DNA of 64,000 nt, from assembly GCA_012295275.1 (NCBI GenBank), contig CM022671.1:24643822-24707821 (forward strand), given 5' to 3'. Source of the DNA: Chrysomallon squamiferum. Lineage: Eukaryota > Mollusca > Gastropoda > Neomphalida > Peltospiridae. The translations under genes were made by a program, and so were the position numbers. The notes beneath the pieces are model-generated. The model was not told where the DNA came from, searched no databases, and saw nothing but the letters and a program-made list of their open reading frames with translations. Below, in pieces: positions 1 through 16,114 of this stretch (positions within the stretch are counted from its first letter, which is position 1; every line of letters starts with the position of its first letter).

Positions 1-340
1 CATCAGCAGTATAAATAGCTCTGCTACATAAAATCATCTAAGCTAGAGTCAAGAGTTTTCTGTGGTTTTTGATTTTTTTCACTCAGTAATTTAGGTCCTG
101 TTAACTTCTTGCATTTTCAGTATCATGTTTAAAGTGCAAAGTCATAGGTTTCCATAGTTTCATCTTCACTTGAGCAGCATAAACAGATCTGTTATATATA
201 AAGTGATCTAAGCAAGATACAGATTGTTGTGGGGGTTTATTGTTTTAACTCTCATTAATTTAGGTCAGTATTAACTTCATACATTTTTCAATGTGTAAGT
301 TATATCAGCAAGTTTAAAGTACTAAAGTCACAATATGTCT
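1..340. repeat. Diverged tandem duplication, ~170-bp unit, two copies
   Basis: Two neighbouring blocks (about 1-160 and 170-340) share an ordered series of words: a start like AGCAGTATAAA, then ATCTAAGC, a T-rich stretch, TAATTTAGGTC, TTAACTTC, GCATTTT/ACATTTT, and GTTTAAAGT followed by AAAGTCA. They look like an old tandem duplication in noncoding DNA. No coding potential is visible. The left end may continue outside the window. Confidence 0.6.
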
Positions 341-1490
341 CAATATGTCCATATCACATGTAACAAATCGAGCAAAATACATTTGATATGTAAATGTATC
401 TGGTATATCAGCTTATTCCCAGTGTTATCATCAACTGTGTAAAAGAAGGTAACAAGTAGATAAAGAGACTTACGAGATTTGTGAAGTAAATTTTAATCTT
501 TTTGGATGTCGACCTTGTCTGGTGATTCTCAGTTTGGCTGAGTCAGCAGATGGGTATTTTAGTGGGTGTAGTTAACTGTGCACTTCATAAAACACTCTCC
601 TTTTGTCAGCCTCTCTTTCGTCATGCACCCCTGGTTTCCACACAAAGCATGATTTAACATGAACTCTATACAGACTGTGTCAGTTTTAAGCAAATACATT
701 CTGTGTGTGGCTAATGGTGCTAAAAAAAAAAAAAAAAATTGTAAAAAAAAATATCACAAGTACAGTAAATCCTGTTATTAATGCTATTACAACAACAACT
801 ACTACTTCTGCTGTTGCTGCTGTTGCTGCCATTACTGTTACTACTACTACTACTATTATTAGTATTTACTATAACTACTGATACCACTACTACTACTACT
901 GCTGCTACTACTACCATTACTATCACTAAGATAAACAATATGTTAAAAGAAGAAAAAAAAAAAATCCCCCAGTGACAACAGCAGGAACAACAACAAAACA
1001 GTGTAAAATGAAAAAAGAATCCAGCATTACAGCTATCTTTCATTTACAATGATAATGTTGTCAAATTTGAAAGCAGCGTATAAATAAGCATCTATTATTT
1101 AAGCTACAGAACTGACAAAATATTACTTATTAGTGTATTAAAATATTGATAACAGCATCTAGTGTTTTACCAAAAAGATATTAATGATAATAAAATGCAC
1201 AAACTTAGCACTAATGATAACTGTATTTCAAGTAATTATTTTTTGCACTGTGCATTATTTAAAATTGAGAATAAGATGGCTTTAACATTTGGTGAAAGAC
1301 AGCTAAATTTTGATATTATAATCACATCCACAATTTTAGTTTCTCATTTACTACATTTTTATATAAAAAAAGGATATAATGGTGTTAGAATTTTAAAGTA
1401 CAGCAAAAATTTCCTTTTTTCATATAAAATTTGTATCTAAACTAAAATTTCATTATTTATGAAAAAATATTTTACATAAAAAACATAACA
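341..1490. other. Noncoding stretch with trinucleotide repeat
   Basis: AT-rich DNA with no convincing exon. At about 781-930 there is an imperfect trinucleotide tract (TAC, CTG and TAT units), with an A run just before it. Open frames across the tract (poly-Leu/Thr or poly-Val/Ser) are low-complexity artefacts. The stretch may be intron of the gene whose last exons lie at 3116-4342. Confidence 0.6.
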
Positions 1491-1494
1491 TTTA

Positions 1495-1895
1495 TTTTTT
1501 AGTTTAAAATATAACTTAATGTTTCTTTTTTGATTTAAATCCAATCTAATATTTCTTTCTTTTTAAAAAAAAGAGTCTAGCCTAGTACTTCTGTATTTAA
1601 AATTCAACCCAATATTTCTTCTTTTATGTTTGTTTAAAATCTAACCTATTATTACTTTTTGTTTAAAATCCAACCTAATATTCCTTTTTGTTTAAAATCG
1701 AATCTAAAATTCTTTTTGTTTAAAATCCAACCTAATATTCCTTTTTGTTTAAAATTCCTTTTTGTTTAAAATCTAACCTAAACTTTTTGTTTTCCTAATT
1801 TTTGTTTAAAATTTAAAATTCCTTTTTGTTTAAAATCGAACCTAATATTCCTTTTTGTTTAAAATCTAAACTATTATTTGTGTTTTGTTTAAAAG
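1495..1895. repeat. Degenerate ~29-bp minisatellite
   Basis: About ten imperfect copies of a unit close to CTTTTTGTTTAAAATC followed by NAACCTAATATTC. The TTTGTTTAAAAT core is the best-conserved part, and several copies are shortened. Noncoding and probably intronic. Confidence 0.75.
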
Positions 1896-2032
1896 TACAT
1901 GTATTTGTTTACGTGTAAAGAAGAATGTGGAGATTTTACAACTTGCCAGCCATTGTAAGACGACCCTTTAAGAGACAATAAAGTGTTACTCATGTAACAG
2001 TCACACTGAGACAATGACACAGTCTTCAGTGA

Positions 2033-2363
2033 TTTTTTTTCTTTTCTTCTTTCTTCTTTCTTTTTTCATTTTGTTTGTTTTTTTTTTTTTTTGTTGTTTT
2101 TTTTTTTTTTTTTTTTTTTTCTTGTTTTTTTTTTTTTTTTTAAAGAAAGACCAAAAAAAAATTTTTAGAAGGAATATATAAATAAATTAATAAGGAATAA
2201 TTATTTTTTTGTTTAATACTGTTTAATCATGTACTCACTCACACATATACTCACACAGGCACACAGACAAAACAAAAATATATGATAATTTAAAAGGATA
2301 ATTTTCATGATGAAATAATCTTCTTTTTTTCTTCTTTCTTTCTTTCTTTCTTTCTTTCCCTGT

Positions 2364-2403
<40 letters not shown>
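2033..2403. repeat. T-rich tracts and CTTT microsatellite
   Basis: Two long, nearly pure T tracts (about 2066-2142 and 2368-2403), the second preceded by CTTT units. Pyrimidine-rich simple sequence with no gene content. Confidence 0.8.
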
Positions 2404-2404
<1 letters not shown>

Positions 2405-3115
2405 ATTGTAATCTGATTCAATTTCAGTTTACTTGAATTTTTGAATAAAGGTTCAGTTTCATTTGCCTTTCAATTTATTTATTTCATGGTAAACTGATAG
2501 TATGCTATTTTTGAAATTAAATACATGTATCTGAAACATGTAAATTCTGTTTAAAAATATCTTTTCTGAGAACAAACCTCCCCAACAACAACCCCCTCAA
2601 AAAAAAACATACCCCCCAACCTAACTGACACTATATCTTCCATGTGATTAAGAAAATCCTGCTATTTTGGCTTGAATTTCTAACTTCCATTTTTCTACAT
2701 TGAAGATGTTTTTGCTTTACTTTAATTTCATCTCATAAGAACTGTTATTTATTTTATTAAAACACCCAGCAGAGGTTTTAATTTGAAATGTAGAATGTCC
2801 TATTAGTAATCTGGTTATACACATAAACCTAATTCTTTTATGATCTACAGACAAAAATTGTTATTGGGATTTCATCCTCATATGCTGTGTTTTTGCCAGT
2901 CTGATACTTCATATACTTTTCAAGATCTGTTACTCGTCTAATTAATATGAATCTTTTATTTTTTATACCAATGATAAACCACTTGGTTTATTGTTTAATT
3001 AACTGGTAATAAAAAAAAACTCCAGACCTAGGACTGATATAAAACTATAAAATTCCATTTTAAGAAAAGCAGAATTTTATTACCTTTACAATGCTGTTTT
3101 ATTTCTGGTTTTCAG

Positions 3116-4342
3116 AAAGAGGTCAGATATTGCCAGCAAAATATGGCATTTTCCGCTCAAGTAAAGAATACGACCCATGGAAAGGAATTCTGAAGAATCT
3201 TTATGGCAGGAACTACAATCAGATTTTGACCAGAGCAACGTAAGGATACAAAATATTCGTTTAACACATTTGAAAATAAATTAACAGAGAGATAAACAGC
3301 TGCAGTACATCATGCCATGTACACAAACACGCAGCCAAATGCAAATCTTGTACACACATCAACATCAACATCTTTTAAACTGTATACTTTATTATTTGCT
3401 AACATTATATTCAATTATATTTCAGCTACATATTTCTTTAAATGAGAAACACTATTAAAATCGAAATGTAGCAATAACTAAATCTTTGCCATGTAATGTT
3501 CGTTGTAGTAAGTTTAATTATACAAGACACATTACACTATATCTTAGCAGTCAATTCAGCAAACATTCACTGTAGAATTAGTGGGAGGTTTGTTATTTAT
3601 TAAAGGAATATTCGCTGTTAATTAATGGGACGTACATTATTTGTTAACGGGATGTTTGCTGTTTATTAGTGTGGCTGTGTACTAAATATTCTAACTGTCA
3701 GCACTTATTCTGCAGTGGTGGTGTAAATAAAGAAGAATGTTCTTTGCTTTAGGACCACACAGATTAAATCTGTCGGCCAGACAAGATTTACAGTGATGAT
3801 GTCATTTGAATTCTGAATCTGTTTCGTTCTCAAGAAATTTTTTCAAGAATGTTTTTCATTATTATTATTTTATTTTTTTTCACAAAAAGGTTTTTGGATA
3901 ATTTTTTTTTTTTTTTTTTAAATCCTTATCTCTCATGGAATTTTTATGTCCTCTACTCATGTATAATAATGGACACCGATAATGTTTTCTTGGTTCATTT
4001 GCTCATTCATCCATTATTTAGAAACTGAATATTTAAGTACCTTTTTACTTCAGATACTATTCCACTTACCTCATCACCAGTACACGTGAGGCTTGCTTTA
4101 ACAACACTGATGCTCCATGGGCCAACATTCTGAAGAAGGGTGTTCACGTCTGCGTCGAGTGTCAGCCAACTGCGATGGACCGAGAACGAGGTATGCGCTG
4201 CATCGGCCACGGAGTCAAAAACATGATCACAGAGTGGTCAGCAGTCAACGTTCCTCACTGCCGTGGCGAGTGGACGATGCAGGCCCCACACGAAGCTGGA
4301 ACCTGTGAACAGGACAAAGAAGATGCATTTATCTTCGTTTGA
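3116..4342 (+). CDS. Last two exons of an unidentified secreted, cysteine-rich protein (3' partial gene)
   Basis: Seen: an exon at 3116-3239 preceded by a pyrimidine-rich TTTTCAG acceptor and followed by GTAAGG, and a terminal exon at 4054-4342 after TTACTTCAG that ends in TGA. The frames join across the phase-2 intron to give about 136 residues, starting near RGQILPAKYG and ending EDAFIFV. The piece has six cysteines (in EACFN, HVCVEC, MRCIG, PHCRG and GTCEQ contexts), one N-glycosylation sequon (NNT) and no membrane span, which fits an extracellular disulfide-bonded domain. GC content and codon regularity rise clearly against the flanks. Candidate AATAAA signals lie at 4462 and 4505. I do not recognise the family and found no upstream exons in 1-3115, so the start is presumably outside the window. 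Confidence 0.75.
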
Positions 4343-4571
4343 TCTAATAAGACTGATTTCCAATTGGAACTCTTTTTTTTTATTATTATTTTTTTAAATG
4401 TGCTGGTTAACTTTTCATAATGTTGCATTATGCAATGGTTAATGTGTGAGGAAGCTTGTAAAATAAAAGAAAAAATTTTTTTTTTTTTTTTTTGGTATTT
4501 GAAAAATAAATTTGTCTTCAAAATCAGGGATATTAATATCTCTTTGACTGACAAATAATGTCATCATAGAC

Positions 4572-4607
<36 letters not shown>

Positions 4608-7600
4608 AAATTGATGTTCAGCAAAGGATATTTTTACACTGCAATAGAATTATCCCACACAGAAGCAGGGATGTAATTTAAGAAATGTTTTTGTAAATAG
4701 GTTTTAAATTCTACATCTTAGTATGATATGCTTCAGTTGCAATACGTCAATAGCAGTTGGAAACTTTTAAACATTTATGTTACGGTCATCTGACATTTTT
4801 TCAGCAATATTGTCAAATATTATTTGTTTAACCTGAACAATAATAAATTAACTTGGAGATCACAGGGTTTCTTATTTGACTGGGTTAACAAAGTAAAGGA
4901 AATATGGCAATTTTGATATTAAAACCATCTTGATCTCTTTTAAACAAAGGCTAGATAACTCAGTTAAACAAGATGACCTTTATAGATGGACATTATATTA
5001 AGCCTGTCTGTAAATGATATTGCTGCTTCACATTGTAAATTTTAATGTAGCTAGGACCTTCTGTTGTGATGAATGAAGGGTGAAAATGTAAGAAAAACAA
5101 CAACAAAAAAACCCAACAATCATACTTTATTATTATTAAACAATTTGTATTGTATATTTGTCTTTTTTTTCTTCTGAAAATGTAGATTTATTTTTAGTCA
5201 TAGTGTTCAGAAAATGTTTGCATATTCATCCACTATTTTATACTTTTGTGTAGTCATTCATGTTTTATTCAATTATTCTTAGTATTTACCTCAGCTAACC
5301 TCAAAACAACTCTGGTGCTTGTTTTTATTTTGTGATGAAGACCAGCCAGTATTCCATCAAAGCATTCTGTTTTTGAATTAACACACACGAGAAATAAAAG
5401 CCACAGATGCTTCTATACTGTACATAACACACAGGATTCTATTTTTATTTTAATTTAATTTAATTTTTTTTTTTTTTTTTTTGAATGTTAACATTGGATT
5501 TGGAGATTTAATTAATTACAACCCTCAGTAAAAGCTTTATAAAATTTTAAGATATAGCTGTAACTAAATTATCTTTATCAAAAGAATTTGTTGTACGTGA
5601 TTCATTGGAAATGTTAGCCTATTACTCTGCTAGGATATGGATTTTTCTTTTTTCAGATTATAAATATAATTTTTTTTGTATCATGGAATACAAATTTTGT
5701 TTTTTTCTTGAATAGATTAAAACTGATTGAAAATATTGTATGCACTTCCTGTTCAGACAAACAGGACCATGTGTGACAGGGGTGAAGAAAAAGAATAATA
5801 AATGGAAACAGTGAAATATATGTACACTTTCTTTTTCTTTACTTCACTTTTTTTTTCTTTTTTAATGCTGATTTTTAATTCCAAATGTATTTTGTTACAG
5901 TATAGACAGCTTAATGTGGAAAAATGTTGTTCCTTTTATAAAAAAAAACAAAAAAAACTTTTATTTAAATTCTGGCTTGGTATTTTGGAGCAAAGAATAT
6001 CACTTAACATAGGCAGCATGTCTACACACAGTTAACAAAGAGCTGCATAAATAAAAATGATGAGAATACATGTCACAGTTTGAAATACATGTATGTTAAG
6101 CATAGGAGCCTCATCTTGTGTACATATGTATGTTTGAATAATATATCTAAATAGATTTTTGATTATTCTAACCCCCACAAACCCCAAATTTTAACAATAC
6201 AAAAATCTGTTAATTTGAATCATTTATATTCATAATTTCATTTCATTAGTAATACCCCACAAACCCTGAAAATAGTTTGTTTTATGTTTGTAGATATGCT
6301 ATTAATTCAAAGCTTTTAATTAGAAAAATTTAAAAATAATATTTAAAAAAGAAAAAAAGAAAAGAAAAAAAGTGAAAGGAAGAAAAATGAAAAACTTGAC
6401 AAAGCAATAAAAATGTTATCCATTAATTCACTGATAAAATGGTGCTTTATTTTGTACCCCACTGTATACTGTAATCTCACTTTGATGATTGCTGTTGCTC
6501 GGGTGACCATTTATTTGTCATGTCATTGTTCTTAGTTATTAAATTTGTTTTTGATTACTGTGGCTATTGCTTTTGATAAAATAGCATAAATAACTTAAAT
6601 TTTGTTCATAATTGTATTAGACATGAATGCACAAGCTCAATATATATTCATAATAAGTATATATGTAGACAGTGTATCTAGATCTGAACTTTTACTATGA
6701 TCCTGTATTAGCAATAACGTCTGTGTATGATGTATTTTGAAATAGGAAAATATTGCTTTGAGTTTTAGTAATTTTTAAAATTTGTGGTGCTTTTAAAAAA
6801 ATTAATATTTTGTAAAATGTGCTCGTATCTTTTTAATTTTTAGTAAACCACATTTAATTTTTGTTATTGTTTTTCTTTTCTTTTAAACCACTTAAGATGT
6901 ATTGGAATGACATAATTTATACCATTATTTTTTCTTTATTTATTTTTAAATATCATGATGCTATTAATTATTATTACTTAGAAAATGTAATAATAATTCC
7001 ACATTCTATAACTTCTATTTTGTATAAAGCATATTCAGTCTTTTTAAAAGAATGATAAAAAATACCACGGATTGGTTTTTAACGCTTGCAATGATATAAT
7101 GACCAAAAACAAAATGGACGGCTTTTCACAATCAACTTATCGATTCATACGTGAAATGTTAAGTCTTTTTGTAGAAAAATCAAACAAAGTAATCTCTTAA
7201 CATCAGGAAGAACCAACAAGAACGTAAATAAAGATTACTGGTTGTTTTATTTAGCGAATTAATGGTGAAACTTCAAGACTGTTTCTCACGGATTTTGGAT
7301 TCGCACTTCCACCATTTTTAGCCATGAAACTCATTAATGGACACACTATTTATAGTTTAATTACACACTGACCATTTAATTTAGCATTTGTGTAAAACTA
7401 CTTATTTAGAGAAAGTAATTACTTTTATAGTGGATTTTTATGTATATAATTATATGCCTTATCCATGAGTGTTACAGCCACTGTTTTATTTTATTTACAT
7501 ACTGGTTGTTCAGATAGTGCTTGTATGCAATGTTATTTAAATAATAAATATTTAAAAAAAATAAAAAGAAAAAAAAAAAAAAAAAAAAAAAGATAATAAT

Positions 7601-9396
7601 AAAATAAAAAATAAAATAAAACATATAAAAATGAAACATTTTCTTTGGTGCGAGCATAACTCAAGTTTTTGGGAAGCACTACAATGGAGGAAAGTAAATC
7701 TGTAGTCAATAGAACACGTCATTCGTGTAGATACATTAAATACATTAATGTTAACCACCACAAATTAATATCTATTATTGCAAAAAAATAAAATATAAAA
7801 TTATCAATGGCTTACCATTTAGAAGCAAAAGATCAAGATAAAAAAAATGTACAAGAAACCTTTGATGAACTAACTTGTCGTAGAGTACTGGCTGAAACAT
7901 CGAAATGAACAGTCAAGCACAAGTACATTATAAAATTAAAGGGCATTACATAAAAGAACGGACAGATTATTCCATTTGCCTCATCAACCGTCTTTTTAAA
8001 TGCCAGTATTACATAAAATAAAAGCCATCCATTATTTCAAACACCAAAGAAATGTTTTATTACCTTTAAATAGAATGAACCAAAAATACTGGAATTTTAT
8101 AATATTTATTAATTTGTATATTTTTTAAAATTACATTGCAAGTTTTCACAATTTAATACATATGTTAGTTTTATGTTGTGCGGGACACTCATTCATTTGC
8201 ACTTGTGGTTTGAGTAGCAATTATAACTAACCATACAGAATTTACATTTGAATTTTATTTTTAAGAAAATAAATATTTCTTCTCGTTTGGGTTCTTTTTA
8301 TATCATTACTAGTAATACCATCAGTATCTATACATAAAAGAACATGAAAATATCTGAGATGTAGCCATACGTGCTTCTACATTTATTTAAAACATTTGCT
8401 CAAAACAAGGGTTTATTCATCTCCCAGAATAGAAGCACTATTTTGTTCTTGCAACTACCACCGTCCCCATCATCATCATCATCATCATCATCGTCGTCAT
8501 CATCATCAATTTAATGACATTATTCAGCATTGATGATAACTTAAAATTTTCCTCTTTTCCAAATTGTAGCTTCGTTTGCCTACTATTTGGAGAATTGGAA
8601 ACATAAGGAAAAAAAAAAAAAAAAAAAAATACGCAATCAAAAATGCAAGAAATATTCCTTTGAAACCAAAAACTTCTTTAACATGTCAGGTTTTTCTGTT
8701 GCAACAGATTCATGCTCAGCTGCCCAGACAAAAGTACAAGTTTGCTGTGCATACATGCAGAGCGTACATCGTTAAACATGGTTTAGAATCTATTTTACGT
8801 GAACTTTATTACTTTTTATTATTCCTCAAAACGTGACGTAACGAAACAGGTGCGTGATTTCATTATGGCCTAATCCAATTCCACTGAACTAAATTCGAAA
8901 CAGACAAAGTTAAAAAAATTTAAAAAAAAAAGAAGAAGAAAGAAACGGTTAATGTGTTTTTGGGTGATAATTATCAGACTAACACGACCGTGTTATATTA
9001 AGGTATCTGGCAATTTGTCTGCAAAATTATCACTGCGTCAGCAAAGCTCGGAGTCCATTGGGCAGATTGTGTTCTGCAAGTTTGCGTCATTTAAGTTTCA
9101 ATTTTTTTTTCTGCATTAAACTTTCAAACCTGAAGCTATCTGTGTGCAGTTTCTTGTTTAATTAATCAAAATGGTGAGTGGCATCTAGACACTGTACAGC
9201 AAAGCTGTCTGGCAATTTCTGCCATTTCTGGTGCAGATGAAAGAAACTATTTGGCAATGTAGACCTCGTAAAAACGATAAATATATGCCAACCGTTTAAT
9301 AAAAACTGATATAACATAACAAAATAATAAAATGGGTAATTTACAACATATCTGCGAACGAAAGCATTAAAGGAAAAGATACGAAAAAAAAAAAAA

Positions 9397-9451
<55 letters not shown>

Positions 9452-10410
9452 CACATATATATGAATGAATGTGGACGAGAAAGAAGTACACTTTAGTCAT
9501 TTATTAAACGATTTAATTATCCAATCTTTCCATTTTAAGAAACGATAAATTAAGTTTTCGATTTTGTTTGCAATTTTTTGTAGCTGTTTTAATAATAATA
9601 TTATTATTATATAGTTGTCGAACACGTCGTTTATTAAATGATAAATGAGAAAAGTGGAAGATGGATTACTCCTACTGATTAACACAGTCTTTTCGGAATG
9701 AATTATATAACATTTAAACCGCCTGAGAAAATGTCTACGTTCACTTTAGACCTATTAACTCAACACTGAACGACTGGCGAACAAATAAAAGAGGTCCATC
9801 TAGCATTGGACTTCCAGGAATCTTTCTGCTACTGAACAGAATATGTAATGCCGATAATCATTCCAACAGCATTTTAATACAGCCAAATATAGAAAGATTC
9901 ATTTTATTTTGGAACAAAGGAAGAAAAAGAACGAAAGAAAGAAAGAAAGAAAGAGGTAAGAAGGAATAAAAATCAAAGGCTGAAAAATCCCCAGCTACTC
10001 CAGCAGCGACGTGTTAAGCCAAATGTATTGATAAAATCTGTAAAGATGTTTTTAAGTGGCGATAACCGGTCAGTTGGTGTCACGAACCATGTGACCTGTT
10101 GCAGACAAACGGCTCTTCACGTTTCGGCGCGTTATCTCACGTCCAGCGAACGACAAGGGGCAGTTTCCAGATATACACACCCTGTAATTACATACGTCTG
10201 AATTCTGAACAAAAATCTATATCTAGACCTGTCACTAGATTTCTTTTTGGGAGGTGGTGAGTGGCTCTTGAACGTGACTCGCCCTCTGAAAATCGTCTTA
10301 AATACTGCCCCACGAAGGCAGAGGCATGCGCATGCATGCATATACAGATTAATATCTATACAATCAAGAAATATCGAATCGCGAGCTCGCACATATATAC
10401 ATGCACCATG

Positions 10411-10483
<73 letters not shown>

Positions 10484-11281
10484 CCTTGAACATGCAGATG
10501 TAATGGAAATTCCATGCATTTGGTAGCGAGAGCTATCTTATTCTTTTCCACAGACTGCAAAACATGTGTAACAGCAGTTTTTCTAATTAATTGTTATGAC
10601 AGGTCAAAAAGCATTCCAAGATTCAACAACCGTCGACCTAAAATTCTAAATCATTCTAACTCCTAAATTGCTATTTCAGTTTTATCCTCCGACACGAGAT
10701 GACCATAAATTCTCGAAATATCTTTAAACGGCAGGTGTGTCAAGGATTTAATAAACAACCCCACGAGCTCAATGCTTAGCCGAATTTGCCATGTAAATGA
10801 TAAAATATTCACTGAGATTCACTGAGATTGTATCTGACTGAGCGCGGCAGGTACTTCTCTTCACTACCAGAGATACAGCCTGACACTCTCCACATAATTT
10901 TATCAGTCTGGCTTTTCTGGGCACATATTTCTTTGTCTCGGTCGCCACCTGATGCATTTATTTGCTTATTTATTTTTAGTCTGGCTGTCGTAAAACTTTC
11001 TTCGTTCGTTCGTTCATTTGTTGGTTCGCTGCTTCCTGCGTTCCTCGATTAATTTTCGTTGTTATTTATGTCAGAAATGCATTTTATAATTGATTCGCTA
11101 TGACATTTTTTTTTTTTTTTTTTGTAGAAAATAGACAAAAACGATAATAAGTATTTCAGTTAGAAAATGTCTGTAATAAAATTATGCATAAGCTATGATT
11201 ATTTTTGTTATTTTTATCTATCTATTTATTTATTTATTTATTTATTTATTTCTTCTTCTTCTTCTTCTTCTTCTTCTTCTT

Positions 11282-11312
<31 letters not shown>

Positions 11313-12041
11313 TTATTATTTTTTTTTTTTTTTTTCTTAATATTTTTGTTGTTGTAAAATTCTATATGCAGATGGAACTTTGTAAAAAAATACTAGTTTT
11401 CGATTTTAAATATAACTCATTATCTACCGAATGTTGAAGCATGAAACCTTAGATATGAGAAATGAAAAATTTAGTAGGTATATTAGATAAAAGAATGAGG
11501 TGTTTGTAATTAAATCTTCTAATAGGCGCCAGCGATGGATTAATAAAAATAAGTAATAGATAGACGTTGTCATGGTTGATGCAAACAACCACCAGAGTGC
11601 TGCCAGTGTACTTGTTTATGTATGTTAGTATTTTCTATAATTTTTCGACTCAGTGAATATGTGATTAATGACTTCTCAATCACAATTTTTTTCCCCTTCA
11701 AATTAACGGTGTTGGGTGTCAGACATATGGCAGAGATGAATTTTGATAAAGATAATCTGCCGAAGCCACTTCAAGAGCTACTCTTATCAGTTAGCAGTAA
11801 GAAATGAACCTTCCCAAAGATGGGAAATCGTGTGTAGCGGCGGCCACTGATACTCAAGTCAGGCAGCAGGACAAGGAGCTGTGTTAATGATTAGCTGAAA
11901 ACAAATCTTTTATGTCTTATTTCTCACAGACAAGAAAAACTATTTACACGTCGCTGGCTGTGACGAAAATAGTCCAAGATGGCGCAGCAGACAAAACTGA
12001 TCTTGAGACCTGCCACGTCTCACGTCAGCTTTGTAGCTAGG
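4343..12041. other. Long gene-poor region
   Basis: About 7.7 kb with no supportable exon; the first part is 3'-UTR or downstream flank of the preceding gene. It holds A/T runs (4576-4605, 5465-5483, 7569-7591, 8610-8629, 11106-11123), a CAT tract (about 8464-8510), a GT tract (9401-9441), a long CA tract (10413-10482) and a TTTA/TTC/T compound tract (about 11217-11334). Short open frames here are low-complexity or isolated and lack splice context. Scattered less AT-rich islands (about 10068-10320 and 11700-12040) show nothing I can name. Confidence 0.6.
10413..10482. repeat. (CA)n microsatellite
   Basis: About 35 uninterrupted CA units, flanked by a stretch of higher complexity. Long poly-His/Thr or Cys/Val frames across it are artefacts. 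Confidence 0.95.
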
Positions 12042-13213
12042 CAGCTTTATATAACTGATGTATGTTCTTAATAAAATATGCAGCTTTATATAACTGATGT
12101 ATGTTCTTAATAAAATATGCAGCTTTATATAACTGATGTATGTTCTTAATAAAATATGCAGCTTTATATAACTGGTGTATGTTCTTAATAAAATATGCAG
12201 CTTTATATAACTGATGTATGTTCTTAATAAAATATGCAGCTTTATATAACTGGTGTATGTTCTTAATAAAATATGCAGCTTTATATAACTGATGTATGTT
12301 CTTAATAAAATATGCAGCTTTATATAACTGATGTATGTTCTTAATAAAATATGCAGCTTTATATAACTGATGTATGTTCTTAATAAAATATGCAGCTTTA
12401 TATAACTGATGTATGTTCTTAATAAAATATGCAGCTTTATATAACTGATGTATGTTCTTAATAAAATATGCAGCTTTATATAACTGATGTATGTTCTTAA
12501 TAAAATATGCAGCTTTATATAACTGGTGTATGTTCTTAATAAAATATGCAGCTTTATATAACTGGTGTATGTTCTTAATAAAATATGCAGCTTTATATAA
12601 CTGGTGTATGTTCTTAATAAAATATGCAGCTTTATATAACTGGTGTATGTTCTTAATAAAATATGCAGCTTTATATAACTGGTGTATGTTCTTAATAAAA
12701 TATGCAGCTTTATATAACTGATGTATGTTCTTAATAAAATATGCAGCTTTATATAACTGATGTATGTTCTTAATAAAATATGCAGCTTTATATAACTGGT
12801 GTATGTTCTTAATAAAATATGCAGCTTTATATAACTGATGTATGTTCTTAATAAAATATGCAGCTTTATATAACTGATGTATGTTCTTAATAAAATATGC
12901 AGCTTTATATAACTGGTGTATGTTCTTAATAAAATATGCAGCTTTATATAACTGGTGTATGTTCTTAATAAAATATGCAGCTTTATATAACCAATGTGTA
13001 TGTTCTTAATAAAATATGCAGCTTTATATAACTGGTGTATGTTCTTAATAAAATATGCAGCTTTATATAACTGATGTATGTTCTTAATAAAATATGCAGC
13101 TTTATATAACTGATGTATGTTCTTAATAAAATATGCAGCTTTATATAACTGGTGTATGTTCTTAATGAAATATGCAGCTTTATATAACTGATGTATGTTC
13201 TTAATAAAATATA
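12042..13213. repeat. 39-bp minisatellite, 30 head-to-tail copies
   Basis: Thirty tandem copies of a 39-bp unit starting CAGCTTTATATAACTG and ending TTCTTAATAAAATATG. Total length is 1172 bp: 30 x 39 plus a 2-bp insertion in copy 25. Copies are nearly identical. The main variable site is CTGATG versus CTGGTG: copies 4, 6, 13-17, 20, 23, 24, 26 and 29 have G, the rest A, and copy 25 has a variant CCAATG. Copy 29 carries AATGAAA. Because 39 is divisible by three, parts are open as a 13-residue periodic frame, but there is no start or gene context. Each unit contains TATATAA and AATAAA. Confidence 0.97.
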
Positions 13214-15884
<2,671 letters not shown>

Positions 15885-16079
15885 TATATATACTTTCACC
15901 TGGGTGTTTTATAAGATATATAGCATTTAAAAAAAAATTTAAAAAATAAAAAAAAAGAAGAAGAGGAAAAAGAAAAATGCATGAAAACGATTGAAAGAGA
16001 TGTAATAGCACTGCAGGTGCAAAAGAAATATGGAGGATGTAAAAGTAAAATATTTTAAATTTTTGTACGTTGTAAAATG

Positions 16080-16114
<35 letters not shown>

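Noticed and set aside
1162-1440. 92-codon plus-strand frame
   Set aside because: AT-driven composition (rich in Ile, Asn, Lys, Phe) with no motif or exon border.
12491-12721. 76-codon periodic frame inside the 39-bp array
   Set aside because: The frame is open only because the unit length is a multiple of three; there is no promoter, splice site or sequence diversity typical of a repeat protein.
12042-13213. CRISPR-like appearance of the regular array
   Set aside because: There are no unique spacers: the whole 39-bp unit repeats head to tail, and the DNA is eukaryotic.
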